This document shows positions 1-6,209 of a stretch of DNA of 30,901 bases, piece after piece (position 1 is the first letter of the stretch; every line of letters begins with the position of its first letter). The notes beneath the pieces were generated by a model. It was given only the letters and a program-made list of their open reading frames with translations. It made no database searches and was not told the DNA's origin. The stretch spans positions 1-30,901 of the IMG/VR virus record IMGVR_UViG_3300037674_000633; one strand, 5' to 3'. Position numbers and translations under genes: made by a program. The stretch is from a virus.

Positions 1-540
1 TCAACTGAGACAGAAGGTGCAGAAGTAGAAGTGCGATGGGTTGTAAATGAGAAGCTATTGCTTACACTCGGCTATTCAAACATTAAAGTAACAAATCTAA
101 ACACTCAGGATGATGGATATCGTTTCAGCTTTATAGGCTGTGAAGACTTACCAAGCATTCCTTGTAGTGCACTACTTGGAGGACAGCTCGGGGGGAATGT
201 TTCTGCCGCTCCTAGTAATAGTAGAAGGTCTGGTATGCCAGAAAACATACTATCATTTACAGGTACTTATGACTTCGGAAATGGGTGGACTGTAAACGGT
301 AGCGTAATTGATGTAGAGGAGACTTATTCAGGTTTCTCAAACAGCATTGAGCTACCTTCATACACACTAGTAAACTTAGGGTTCTCATATGAAGCAACTA
401 ACTGGGTATTTAGTGTGAATGGAAAGAATCTAACGGATGAAACGTACTTCCGAGCAAACTTTCCTAACTTGTTTGGTAGTACGATTGTACTTCCAGAACT
501 TCCACGAAGCTATACGGCTAGAATACAGTATAACTTCTAA
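1..540 (+). CDS. TonB-dependent receptor, C-terminal part (partial)
   Basis: The frame is open from base 1, so the gene begins outside the window; the GTG at 31 is only an internal valine. The 179 visible residues look like the end of a TonB-dependent outer-membrane beta-barrel: alternating hydrophobic/aromatic strands, a motif close to NGKNLTDETY shortly before the end, and a terminal YNF in which the last Phe is the usual Bam recognition signal. Such receptors import siderophores, vitamins or glycans using TonB energy. The plug domain and TonB box are not visible, so substrate and intactness cannot be judged. The loop around residues 45-75 has a Cys pair (CEDLPSIPC) that could form an extracellular disulphide. 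A terminator follows directly, and a TorF-like gene lies 69 bases downstream on the same strand. The family call is firm; whether the gene belongs to the phage or to a host is open. Confidence 0.85.
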   Translation, partial: STETEGAEVEVRWVVNEKLLLTLGYSNIKVTNLNTQDDGYRFSFIGCEDLPSIPCSALLGGQLGGNVSAAPSNSRRSGMPENILSFTGTYDFGNGWTVNGSVIDVEETYSGFSNSIELPSYTLVNLGFSYEATNWVFSVNGKNLTDETYFRANFPNLFGSTIVLPELPRSYTARIQYNF

Positions 541-542
541 CA

Positions 543-570
543 AAAAGGGGCGAAAGCCCCTTTTATTTTT
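543..570 (+). terminator. Rho-independent terminator after the TonB receptor gene
   Basis: GGGGC - GAAA - GCCCC hairpin (547-560), flanked by AAAA and TTTT that extend the stem, followed by a T-rich run. It sits 6 bases after the stop codon. A nearly identical hairpin follows the next gene. Confidence 0.9.
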
Positions 571-609
571 AATTAGGACAAGTAAGTCCGCAAGAGGAGG
601 AAGGAAAAA

Positions 610-1194
610 ATGAAAAAAGTACTAGTTGCAATACTGTTGCTTCTTCCAACACAGGTTTTTGCTGGTGAGATATTCAGCGGAAATATAGGAGTCTCGTCAG
701 ATTATCTCTGGCGAGGGTACTCTCAAAACAGTGGAAATGTTGCTGTTAGCGGGGGTGTTGGAGCAGATTTAGGTATTTTTACAATGGGTGTATGGGCTTC
801 ACAAGTTGATTTTGATGATGAAGCTAAGTTTGAGTACGACCTGTTTGCAGGTGTGTCTCATAATTTTAATGATAGTTTCGGGGTCAATGCGGGGTATATA
901 AAGTATAAGTGGGATAAGGGATATGATGACGTAGATGAGGCATATATCGGTATGAATATGTGGGATCTAGATGTTACATACTACAAAGATTTAGATAATT
1001 CTGAACTTGATTTTATTCATGCAAATTACTCTATTCCATTCATTGAAAAAGTAGACGTATCATTAGAGTATGGAAAAGCTACAGGATTTGACTCCTATCA
1101 GGCTTTAAATATTTCTAAACAACTTGGGAATTATGTTATAGGAGGACAAATCGGATCGGAAGAAACGAATATAGCACTTTATTATAACTTCTAA
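610..1194 (+). CDS. TorF-family putative porin / outer-membrane beta-barrel
   Basis: The 194-aa protein starts with a clear signal peptide: a Lys pair, a hydrophobic core (VLVAILLLL) and a likely cleavage after VFA, before GEIFSG. The mature part opens with the pattern I associate with the TorF/TIGR02001 family (GNIGVSSDYLWRGYSQ) and continues as short amphipathic beta-strands ending in YNF. The role is inferred to be an outer-membrane barrel of unknown substrate; at about 174 mature residues it is on the short side for the family. The start is set by a very strong ribosome site (GAGGAGGAAGG, 594-604) just upstream of ATG. The gene lies between two matching terminators behind a TonB receptor, and converges on the phage fibre operon. 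No separate promoter is obvious in the 69-base gap, so read-through from upstream or an unrecognised promoter is possible. Confidence 0.8.
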   Translation: MKKVLVAILLLLPTQVFAGEIFSGNIGVSSDYLWRGYSQNSGNVAVSGGVGADLGIFTMGVWASQVDFDDEAKFEYDLFAGVSHNFNDSFGVNAGYIKYKWDKGYDDVDEAYIGMNMWDLDVTYYKDLDNSELDFIHANYSIPFIEKVDVSLEYGKATGFDSYQALNISKQLGNYVIGGQIGSEETNIALYYNF

Positions 1195-1200
1195 CAGAAG

Positions 1201-1219
1201 GGGGCGAAAGCCCCTTTTT
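1201..1219 (+). terminator. Terminator between convergent operons
   Basis: GGGGC - GAAA - GCCCC followed by TTTTT, 6 bases after the TorF stop. The minus-strand fibre operon ends immediately beyond it at 1221. Read on the minus strand the same hairpin is followed by a poorer T-tract (CTTCTGTT), so it may stop both operons but is better suited to the plus strand. Confidence 0.88.
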
Positions 1220-1220
1220 A

Positions 1221-1514
1221 TTACCATTTTACCTTGTTTGCCCAATAAGCGGCTGACATTTTACCTCTCGCAATATTCTTTGCATGTCTCGCTTTAAAGC
1301 TTTTTCTTTTAGCCTTCATGGCAGCAGACTCCCCTGCTTTTGGTTTTCCTGCGGTCTTTGCCCCTTTTTGCCCAAATCGAATAGTTTTAACTTTATTGCC
1401 CACTTTTGCAACTACTATATGTGACTTCTTCTTATGTCCAGGTGTGCGTCTAGGCTTATTATAGCCTGACACTCTAGCACGCTTTAATCTAGGGTCTCTT
1501 TTCTTTTTGGCCAT
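1221..1514 (-). CDS. Small, very basic conserved phage protein of unknown function
   Basis: This 97-aa protein has about 33 Lys/Arg and only two acidic residues. It ends in a conserved-looking block (KAKRKSFKARHAKNIARGKM followed by SAAYWANKVKW). From memory, close relatives with the same SHIVVAK...KTIRFG...AKTAG core occur in many marine phages, but I cannot name a function. The charge suggests nucleic-acid binding, for example DNA packaging or genome compaction; that is inference only. The start is supported by an AAAGGAGT ribosome site 7-14 bases upstream. It is the last gene of the minus-strand late operon, 16 bases after the 65-aa gene, and abuts the shared terminator. No signal peptide or membrane segment is visible. 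Confidence 0.75.
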   Translation of the reverse strand: MAKKKRDPRLKRARVSGYNKPRRTPGHKKKSHIVVAKVGNKVKTIRFGQKGAKTAGKPKAGESAAMKAKRKSFKARHAKNIARGKMSAAYWANKVKW

Positions 1515-1530
1515 ACTAATACTCCTTTTA

Positions 1531-1728
1531 CTATCTATATAAGAAAGTATTTTTTTCTTCTTCCATATAGCAATTCTTAGTGGGGGAAGTTTCCATTTGC
1601 TTTGCCCAGTCTAACTCTTGAATGAGTCTATTATACCACTTTCTATCGTACTCATTGTTGGGTTTATTCATCTCTTCTTTGAGTTGCCCTATTCTTACAT
1701 CAATGTAGTTCGGTTTTTCTCTTTTCAT
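1531..1728 (-). CDS. Hypothetical 65-aa protein
   Basis: I do not recognise this protein. It is charged (many Glu, Lys and Arg), likely helical in the middle (IGQLKEEMN...WYNRLIQELDWAKQM), and has no signal peptide. Its reality is supported mainly by architecture: its ATG overlaps the TGA stop of the upstream chaperone gene by four bases (ATGA), which is typical of translational coupling, and it is co-directional with the whole operon. It lies between the third fibre chaperone and the basic 97-aa protein. The helical charged pattern would fit a small assembly or regulatory partner, but nothing more specific can be said. Confidence 0.55.
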   Translation of the reverse strand: MKREKPNYIDVRIGQLKEEMNKPNNEYDRKWYNRLIQELDWAKQMETSPTKNCYMEEEKNTFLYR

Positions 1729-2015
1729 AGTGTAGGCTTAGTCTCTGGAAAATCACCGGTGCTAGGCCAGTCACGCAACTTAGTTCTGTACGTCATGTAA
1801 GCTGCATGTTGTGGATGGTCGCTAACGGGCACTATAAAGTCTGTAGTTCTTAACTCTTCATCCCTCCAATCTCTAGCTTCTTGTGCTAGATCCTCTGCCG
1901 TCTTGACATATGGATCACAATGCTCTCTTTTTATTGAAGCATTGCCGTCCTTTATCTCAATCCAATCCCCATTTACAGGAGCTTGGCCTGGATTTGTATG
2001 ATTTATAATTTCCAT
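1725..2015 (-). CDS. Tail fibre assembly chaperone (Phage_tail_APC-like), cassette 3
   Basis: The 96-aa protein carries the signature of the phage tail assembly chaperone family: ARDWRDEELRTTDFIV, then D-P-aa-AAYMTYRTKLRDWPST, then FPETKP at the C-terminus. It is a paralogue of the protein at 5901-6200: ARDWR, TYRT-LRDWPST and FP-TKP are shared, and even the DNA has a 21-base identity (1863-1883 = 6045-6065). Proteins of this type help fold or trimerise the fibre or adhesin encoded just upstream, as Tfa and gpU-like proteins do; that role is inferred by family and position. It follows the adhesin gene by 12 bases with a strong AAGGAGAAG ribosome site and overlaps the next gene by 4 bases. Confidence 0.75.
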   Translation of the reverse strand: MEIINHTNPGQAPVNGDWIEIKDGNASIKREHCDPYVKTAEDLAQEARDWRDEELRTTDFIVPVSDHPQHAAYMTYRTKLRDWPSTGDFPETKPTL

Positions 2016-2027
2016 AATATCTTCTCC

Positions 2028-2675
2028 TTAATTTGGAAATGAGTAGGCAAGAACACCTCCGTACCCCTTTTCTGCGTTGGCGTGGCCTGCTATACTACAC
2101 TTCACTTCAACTTTTAAACTTGTGTCAAATAGATGAGCAGGGAGACCTTGCACAACCATGTCTTGTGCAGACCGTACTACTCCGCCTCCAGGATAAGCAT
2201 CGACTCCCGCATTTTCGTCGTAAAACCTATGAAGGCCATAGCCGCTCACACTTTGATAACGAACGTCATTTGTTTGTCCGTATTCTTTAGCAAAGCCTAG
2301 CCACTTGCGCCTATTATTACTCATAGAGGTTGTTAACGTTTTGAACTCTTCCACAACACCATCTGTTGTAAGTTTAATCGTGTAAAAACCACTTGCCGTA
2401 GTGGCATTCTGAGGAAATATTATAGTTCCCATAGCTCCGTGACTTCCTGTGATATCGACATAAGTATAATAAGTGTCTGCAGTTTTTGAGCCTGTAGTTT
2501 GCCTGTGCCCAAACGTAGAGTCGGCAAAAGAGTTGGTGGTAGACCAAAAAGGCGCCGCATTACACTCTCTTGATGTAGTAGACTCATACAATCTGATACC
2601 ACCTTCATCACCATCACAATACGGCCAATATTTTGGGTGTATTGTAGATACTGCTTGTTTTCCTAATATTGCCAT
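2028..2675 (-). CDS. Putative fibre-tip adhesin, cassette 3
   Basis: This 215-aa protein is not a family I can name, but it is clearly related to the protein at 6210-6869. Shared features are an MAI(F)LG start, a TADT-YT-V-IT stretch near the middle of the N-terminal half, a TDGVV-E motif, and a C-terminal F-x-x-SLKVE segment followed by a glycine-containing strand. The remainder, especially the region before and after residue 120, diverges strongly, as expected of a receptor-binding surface. It sits between a shaft gene (2679-3287) and a chaperone gene (1725-2015), which is the usual place for a tip adhesin. Its ribosome site (GAGGT) lies in the last codons of the shaft gene, so the two are translationally coupled. 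Function is inferred from context and duplication. Confidence 0.65.
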   Translation of the reverse strand: MAILGKQAVSTIHPKYWPYCDGDEGGIRLYESTTSRECNAAPFWSTTNSFADSTFGHRQTTGSKTADTYYTYVDITGSHGAMGTIIFPQNATTASGFYTIKLTTDGVVEEFKTLTTSMSNNRRKWLGFAKEYGQTNDVRYQSVSGYGLHRFYDENAGVDAYPGGGVVRSAQDMVVQGLPAHLFDTSLKVEVKCSIAGHANAEKGYGGVLAYSFPN

Positions 2676-2678
2676 AAT

Positions 2679-3287
2679 TTATACCTCGAACCAGCCGATG
2701 GTGTCATCGACATAGACTAATTGGACTGAATTGCCCTGGGGTAGCGTACCGTCAGCCGCTGCACTATTAATGTTTGAACTGTTTCTTGCTATTGTTACCG
2801 TGGCTGCTCCTGCATTTGCTACAATTACTGTATCACCATCATTACCCCCAGATACACTAGCGGCGGGAAGAGTTACAGTGAAAGCCGTGCTTGCATGATT
2901 ACATATGTACTGGCCTTTAGCTGCCAAGTTTGCAGTTGTAGTAAGAATAGACCAATCACTGTAAGCACCTCCTCCCGCATCAACATAAGCCTTAATGGAT
3001 TCTGAGGATGAAATAGTTGTTGCGCTGGCACCTGACATAGAATCTGAATCTATGAAAGTCTTGCCATCTAACAAGTTAAGTTCTGCAGCAGTAGCATCCA
3101 CCGCAGCTAGTTTTGTTAGGTCAGCTTGAACTAGTCCAGAAACACCATCTAACAAGTTAAGTTCTGCACCCGTTGCCGTTACTACGGTTCCGCCAAGTAC
3201 GATACTACTTCCTGTAAGGTCAAGATTGTCCCCTGAAGGAAGTTCCTTCAATGTTGTATCAACAATTAGTGGAAATCTATTTGCCAT
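2679..3287 (-). CDS. Tail fibre shaft / structural protein, cassette 3
   Basis: The 202-aa protein has an N-terminal half with repeated AELNLLDG units (two copies about 27 codons apart), of a kind common in trimeric fibre shafts of marine phages. The C-terminal half matches the C-terminus of the protein at 6869-7342: GGAYS-W, then ICN-x-x-TAFT-TLP, then GAATVT-ARNS, then QLVYV-x-TIGW. The shared C-terminal block is probably the fold that joins shaft to tip. It precedes the adhesin gene by 3 bases (TAA ATT ATG) and follows a 46-aa gene by one base. Fibre identity is inferred from repeat style and neighbourhood; no enzymatic motif is seen. Confidence 0.7.
   Translation of the reverse strand: MANRFPLIVDTTLKELPSGDNLDLTGSSIVLGGTVVTATGAELNLLDGVSGLVQADLTKLAAVDATAAELNLLDGKTFIDSDSMSGASATTISSSESIKAYVDAGGGAYSDWSILTTTANLAAKGQYICNHASTAFTVTLPAASVSGGNDGDTVIVANAGAATVTIARNSSNINSAAADGTLPQGNSVQLVYVDDTIGWFEV
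3064..3168. repeat. Two exact 24-bp direct repeats within a fibre shaft gene
   Basis: Copies at 3064-3087 and 3145-3168 are identical and 81 bases apart, an exact multiple of three. On the minus strand they encode the duplicated AELNLLDG unit of the shaft protein. Exact in-frame repeats allow shaft lengthening or shortening by recombination without breaking the frame. Confidence 0.9.
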
Positions 3288-3288
3288 G

Positions 3289-3429
3289 TTATGCTACTCC
3301 TATTTCGACTGTTCCTGAGCGAGTCGTTACTATAAAAACCCCTGTGGTTACTTCCACTATTGTATTTGAGGACCTTCCAGTTATAGTTAGTTTACCTGCT
3401 TGTGTTGGTTGTTCTCCTACGAAAGGCAT
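3289..3429 (-). CDS. Small 46-aa protein, fibre region
   Basis: This short gene fills the gap between the cassette-2 chaperone and the cassette-3 shaft. It reads MPFVGEQPTQAGKLTITG... and ends ...RSGTVEIGVA. It has an ATG with a good ribosome site (TTAGGAGAG, 5 bases upstream), and its TAA stop ends one base before the ATG of the shaft gene. The MPF-G start resembles the MPFLGIP start of the cassette-2 shaft protein at 5899. The sequence is Thr/Val-rich and probably beta-structured; it could be a small N-terminal attachment module or fibre decoration. The spacing, ribosome site and lack of any other gene in this stretch argue that it is real, but the function is unknown. Confidence 0.65.
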   Translation of the reverse strand: MPFVGEQPTQAGKLTITGRSSNTIVEVTTGVFIVTTRSGTVEIGVA

Positions 3430-3442
3430 CTTACTCTCCTAA

Positions 3443-3886
3443 TTAAAATAATGCATCTGGTGCATCTGGTAATTTTACAAAATCCGTAGGGAAATTTGCT
3501 TGTTGTGGTACTTCACGTAACGCCTGACGGTAGTCTTTCCACTCATCAGACATTGTTACATCAGACAGTGCCATATGGTCTGTTCTCTGCAATAAGGAAT
3601 CTCTAGTTTTTCTGATCTCTGATGCTGCAACTTCATCTGATAACCTTTCTACAACAAATTTCCGCTTATAAACTCCATCAACTAATTCTGGGTCAGTTTC
3701 TACAATCACTTCACACAAAGTATGGTTAAGTTCTGGTGTTGTTTCTTCAACGTCAAAGATACCGTACTCAGTTTTAGTAGCTGAAGAAAGTTCTTTTGGA
3801 AAGCTCACATTCTTGAAAGCTTTCTTTAATTTATCAATACTGTAGGGGTAGTCATGCACCCCATCTACAATTCTCGTCATTTTCAT
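3443..3886 (-). CDS. Tail fibre assembly chaperone (APC-like), cassette 2
   Basis: The 147-aa protein has a C-terminal half with the chaperone-family pattern: RKTRDSLLQRTDHMALSD, then EWKDYRQALREVPQQ, then NFPTDFVKLPDAPD. The N-terminal 80 residues are unlike those of the two shorter paralogues at 1725 and 5901, and match the fact that its partner adhesin (3889-4782, glycine-rich) is also of a different type. It follows that adhesin by two bases with no clear ribosome site, so it probably depends on translational coupling. The inferred role is folding or trimerising the glycine-rich tip. An ATG two codons downstream is an alternative start. Confidence 0.7.
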   Translation of the reverse strand: MKMTRIVDGVHDYPYSIDKLKKAFKNVSFPKELSSATKTEYGIFDVEETTPELNHTLCEVIVETDPELVDGVYKRKFVVERLSDEVAASEIRKTRDSLLQRTDHMALSDVTMSDEWKDYRQALREVPQQANFPTDFVKLPDAPDALF

Positions 3887-3888
3887 AA

Positions 3889-4782
3889 TTAATTTGCACT
3901 CATATAAAATCGTCCGTCGGTACCTAACGATTGACCAGCACCACCTTGTCCTGCACCGTTTCTGCGAGAGTTACCACTATCTCCAGGAGTTGCATTACTA
4001 CCTGCAGTAGTTACCTCGTTAGTAATATCACTATCAGATGTATCTATGTAGCCACTACCGCCACCGCCACCGCCGACATTACCGCCTCCTCCGCCGAAGT
4101 AGCCACCACCACCGCCACCCATACCAGAATATGTGTACCAATATATCGCAAAACTACCTCCTCCAGTCAACGCCGACCCTGCGACACAGGAATTATACAC
4201 AGAGGCAGCCCCTCCTGCGGATTGTGTTCCTCCATACCCGCTTTGTTGATAGCCGCCAGCATTTCCACCAGAAGCGCCTCCTCCAGCACCAGCACCTGAT
4301 CCATCATAATTAGTATCACCACCGCCACCACCGCCGCCAGCCATTAGCATGGCATTTGCTTGGGTTACGGAAGAAGTCTTAAATAAACCAGTATAACCTG
4401 CACCTTCAGTACCCCAAGATGTGCGAATACCTCCTGCAATATAGGTTGTAGAAGCGGGACCTCCTTGCCAATTTCTCGCGCCCTTTTCACCAACTTGAAT
4501 CGTATAAGTGCCTGCATTTAAAACAACATCAGCAGTAGTATGACCTCCCCCACCTCCTGGACCTCCACCGGCTCCAGCTGAGAGAGTATAAGGATTTCCA
4601 CCAGGCCCGCCGCCTCCCCACATATCTATATTAACTGAAAAAGAGTCTGATACCGTAATTGTCCATTGGCCGTGCCCTAAGTTTAAATCACCATCATCAG
4701 CCATAACCCAATCACTTACACCCCCTACAGAGGGACTAATTGTAAATGCGGCACCGCCCCCACTACTACCGGCAGCACCCAT
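3889..4782 (-). CDS. Glycine-rich tail fibre tip adhesin, cassette 2
   Basis: The protein (297 aa from the ATG at 4782) is dominated by glycine runs, including seven consecutive glycines. These alternate with short variable loops; the run order is roughly GGGGPGG, GGGPGGGGG, AGGGGGGGD, GAGAGGGASGG, GGGGGGYFGGGGG, GGGGGGSG. This pattern is known from the distal adhesin gp38 of T-even-like phages, where glycine-rich strands pack as polyglycine-II helices and the loops bind the receptor. The beta-strand motif GTYTIQVG is typical of glycine-rich domains. I chose the ATG because a GAAAGAG ribosome site precedes it and it lies 19 bases after the shaft stop. A GTG at 4821 would overlap the shaft gene and lacks a ribosome site. 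The receptor is unknown. Confidence 0.75.
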   Translation of the reverse strand: MGAAGSSGGGAAFTISPSVGGVSDWVMADDGDLNLGHGQWTITVSDSFSVNIDMWGGGGPGGNPYTLSAGAGGGPGGGGGHTTADVVLNAGTYTIQVGEKGARNWQGGPASTTYIAGGIRTSWGTEGAGYTGLFKTSSVTQANAMLMAGGGGGGGDTNYDGSGAGAGGGASGGNAGGYQQSGYGGTQSAGGAASVYNSCVAGSALTGGGSFAIYWYTYSGMGGGGGGYFGGGGGNVGGGGGGSGYIDTSDSDITNEVTTAGSNATPGDSGNSRRNGAGQGGAGQSLGTDGRFYMSAN

Positions 4783-4801
4783 AAATACTCTTTCAAATGA
4801 A

Positions 4802-5899
4802 TTAGCCAAGAGCGGTTCCACCTAAGAAACCATAATATGTTGTGCCTCCGTCTCTTGTTAAAAATCCATATGCTTGTACTTCATTATTGCCAGCTGCATC
4901 AGGTGCAGAACCCCCCGCCCAATCCACACTACTCGGCCATGCAAGACTTACGGCTGTAGAATGTTGAGTTAGTATAAGAGTAAAGCTAAACGCTATGCCC
5001 GAGCTTGGAGGATTGCTAAACGCAAACGTAGTTGTACTACTCGCCGCTGTCGCAGAAAAAGAATTGCCTGTTGCTAAGTCACAAGTCATTGTAGTTGCCG
5101 TACTAATATCAACATATGTTTCTTGGTAGGTTAATGGTTTAAGTGACCCTGTCATAGTTACAGAAGTAGTACCTGTAGGTATTTCAAGTACATCAGCATC
5201 TGCATCATTCTTGATTGTTACATCATTAGTACTACCTTGTCCTGTAAGAATTAATCCTTCGGCAGCAGTATAACCAATAGCGGCATCATCCCCTGCAGCT
5301 GTATCACCTGTAGCCTTTAATGTGCTTGCAGTTACAGTAGTAAATGTACCTGCAGCTGCCGAACTGCCTCCAATAATTGCACCATCTACAGTTCCTCCAT
5401 TAATATCAACGGTTAAACTTCCCGCCAGTTGGTCTGAGCCTACTGCATCGTCTGCTATAAGTGCAGAAGTAATTGCATCATCGGCTATCAGAGCACTAGT
5501 AATTGCATCATCGGCTATGGCTGCTGTTACTACTGCATCATCAGCTATTTTTGCAGCTGTTACTGCATCATCTGCGAGCATAGAAGTAGCAATATCACCA
5601 GCACTAATATTACTGACATCAAGACTTGTTACGTCCCCCTCGAAAGCTATAATATAATCAATTACGTCATTACTTGTAAGAGCACTAGCAAATACTATGT
5701 TTGAGCCACTTATTGTATACGCTGCAGTAGGAGCTTGTGTTACACCATTTAAAGAAACTAGTAAAGCTTGTACACTTTTTGGAGTATACGCGGCACTATC
5801 TTTTGTTAAAGCATAAGTAGCCGTAGCTGAAGTAGTAATTGCATCAAGAATTACATTAGTATTTAACTTAGCTCCTGCGGGTATTCCTAAAAATGGCAT
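4802..5899 (-). CDS. Tail fibre shaft protein with ADDA repeats, cassette 2
   Basis: This 365-aa protein begins MPFLGIPAGAKLN. Residues about 30-95 resemble a phage fibre N-terminal domain (SVQALLVSLNGVTQAP...YTISG). Residues about 102-152 hold five tandem decapeptides of the form ADDA(V/I)xxAxI, a repeat style seen in trimeric shafts of marine phage fibres. A middle section (GTFTTVTASTLKATGD...) is reminiscent of fibre beta-repeats. The last 110 residues form another beta-rich domain ending GGTALG. The glycine-rich adhesin follows 19 bases downstream, so this is likely its shaft. It starts one base after the chaperone of cassette 1 ends. No catalytic motif is visible. Confidence 0.75.
   Translation of the reverse strand: MPFLGIPAGAKLNTNVILDAITTSATATYALTKDSAAYTPKSVQALLVSLNGVTQAPTAAYTISGSNIVFASALTSNDVIDYIIAFEGDVTSLDVSNISAGDIATSMLADDAVTAAKIADDAVVTAAIADDAITSALIADDAITSALIADDAVGSDQLAGSLTVDINGGTVDGAIIGGSSAAAGTFTTVTASTLKATGDTAAGDDAAIGYTAAEGLILTGQGSTNDVTIKNDADADVLEIPTGTTSVTMTGSLKPLTYQETYVDISTATTMTCDLATGNSFSATAASSTTTFAFSNPPSSGIAFSFTLILTQHSTAVSLAWPSSVDWAGGSAPDAAGNNEVQAYGFLTRDGGTTYYGFLGGTALG
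5444..5593. repeat. Five tandem 30-bp units in a fibre shaft gene
   Basis: Units begin at 5444, 5474, 5504, 5534 and 5564, each opening with TGCATC(A/G)TC(G/A/T)GC. On the minus strand they encode five decapeptides of the type ADDA(V/I)xxAxI. The second and third units are the most alike. The period is exactly 30 bases with no spacers, and the units are coding, so this is not a CRISPR array. Confidence 0.9.
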
Positions 5900-5900
5900 A

Positions 5901-6200
5901 TTAGCTTCCTAACTCTGGCTTAGTAGCAGGGAAATTACTGGTGCTAGGCCAATCTCTTAAAGCGGTTCTGTAAGTCAAGTATGCGGCACGTTGAGGATGA
6001 TCTGGGGTCTGACTGATCCAATCCGTTCTCGATAACTCTGCATTCCTCCAATCTCTAGCTTCTTGAGCTATTTCTTCATCAGTTGGGGCTACTACAGCGT
6101 AATATAACTTCTCAATTACCGTATTACCATCAATGACTCTTATAAGATCACCATCTACGGGGGTTTGATTAGGAGTTGTTATGTTTTCTATTATTGTCAT
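5901..6200 (-). CDS. Tail fibre assembly chaperone (APC-like), cassette 1
   Basis: The 99-aa protein shows the chaperone-family signature: ARDWRNAELSRTDWIS, then DHPQRAAYLTYRTALRDWPS, then NFPATKPE. It is the closest paralogue of the protein at 1725-2015, with similarity along its full length (also P-x-x-TPVDGD-IRVIDGN against the equivalent APVNGDWIEIKDGN). It follows the adhesin gene 6210-6869 by nine bases, with a GGAGATAA ribosome site, and is one base ahead of the next shaft gene. The inferred role is folding of the tip encoded directly upstream. That chaperones are better conserved than their adhesins fits selection on the adhesin surface. Confidence 0.78.
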   Translation of the reverse strand: MTIIENITTPNQTPVDGDLIRVIDGNTVIEKLYYAVVAPTDEEIAQEARDWRNAELSRTDWISQTPDHPQRAAYLTYRTALRDWPSTSNFPATKPELGS

Positions 6201-6209
6201 TTTATCTCC

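Noticed and set aside
576-589. GGAC - AAGTAA - GTCC inverted repeat ahead of the TorF ribosome site
   Set aside because: The stem is only four pairs; too weak to claim an operator or riboswitch.
1195-1220. Attachment site between the TorF gene and the phage operon
   Set aside because: The 26 bases are accounted for by the terminator hairpin; no direct repeat with another site in the window, other than the terminator copy at 547-564, was found.
3931-4313. Two overlapping plus-strand frames rich in Thr/Ser or His/Arg
   Set aside because: They are the complement of the glycine runs of the adhesin at 3889-4782.
3889-4821. GTG start at 4821 for the glycine-rich adhesin
   Set aside because: It overlaps the shaft gene by 20 bases and has no ribosome site; ATG 4782 has GAAAGAG at good spacing.
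5444-5593. Possible CRISPR array
   Set aside because: The 30-base units abut without spacers and encode a decapeptide repeat in frame.
5322-5657. Open frame on the plus strand opposite the ADDA repeat region
   Set aside because: It mirrors the minus-strand shaft gene, is Ala/Ser/Val-rich as expected for the complement of GAT/GCA repeats, and has no ribosome site.
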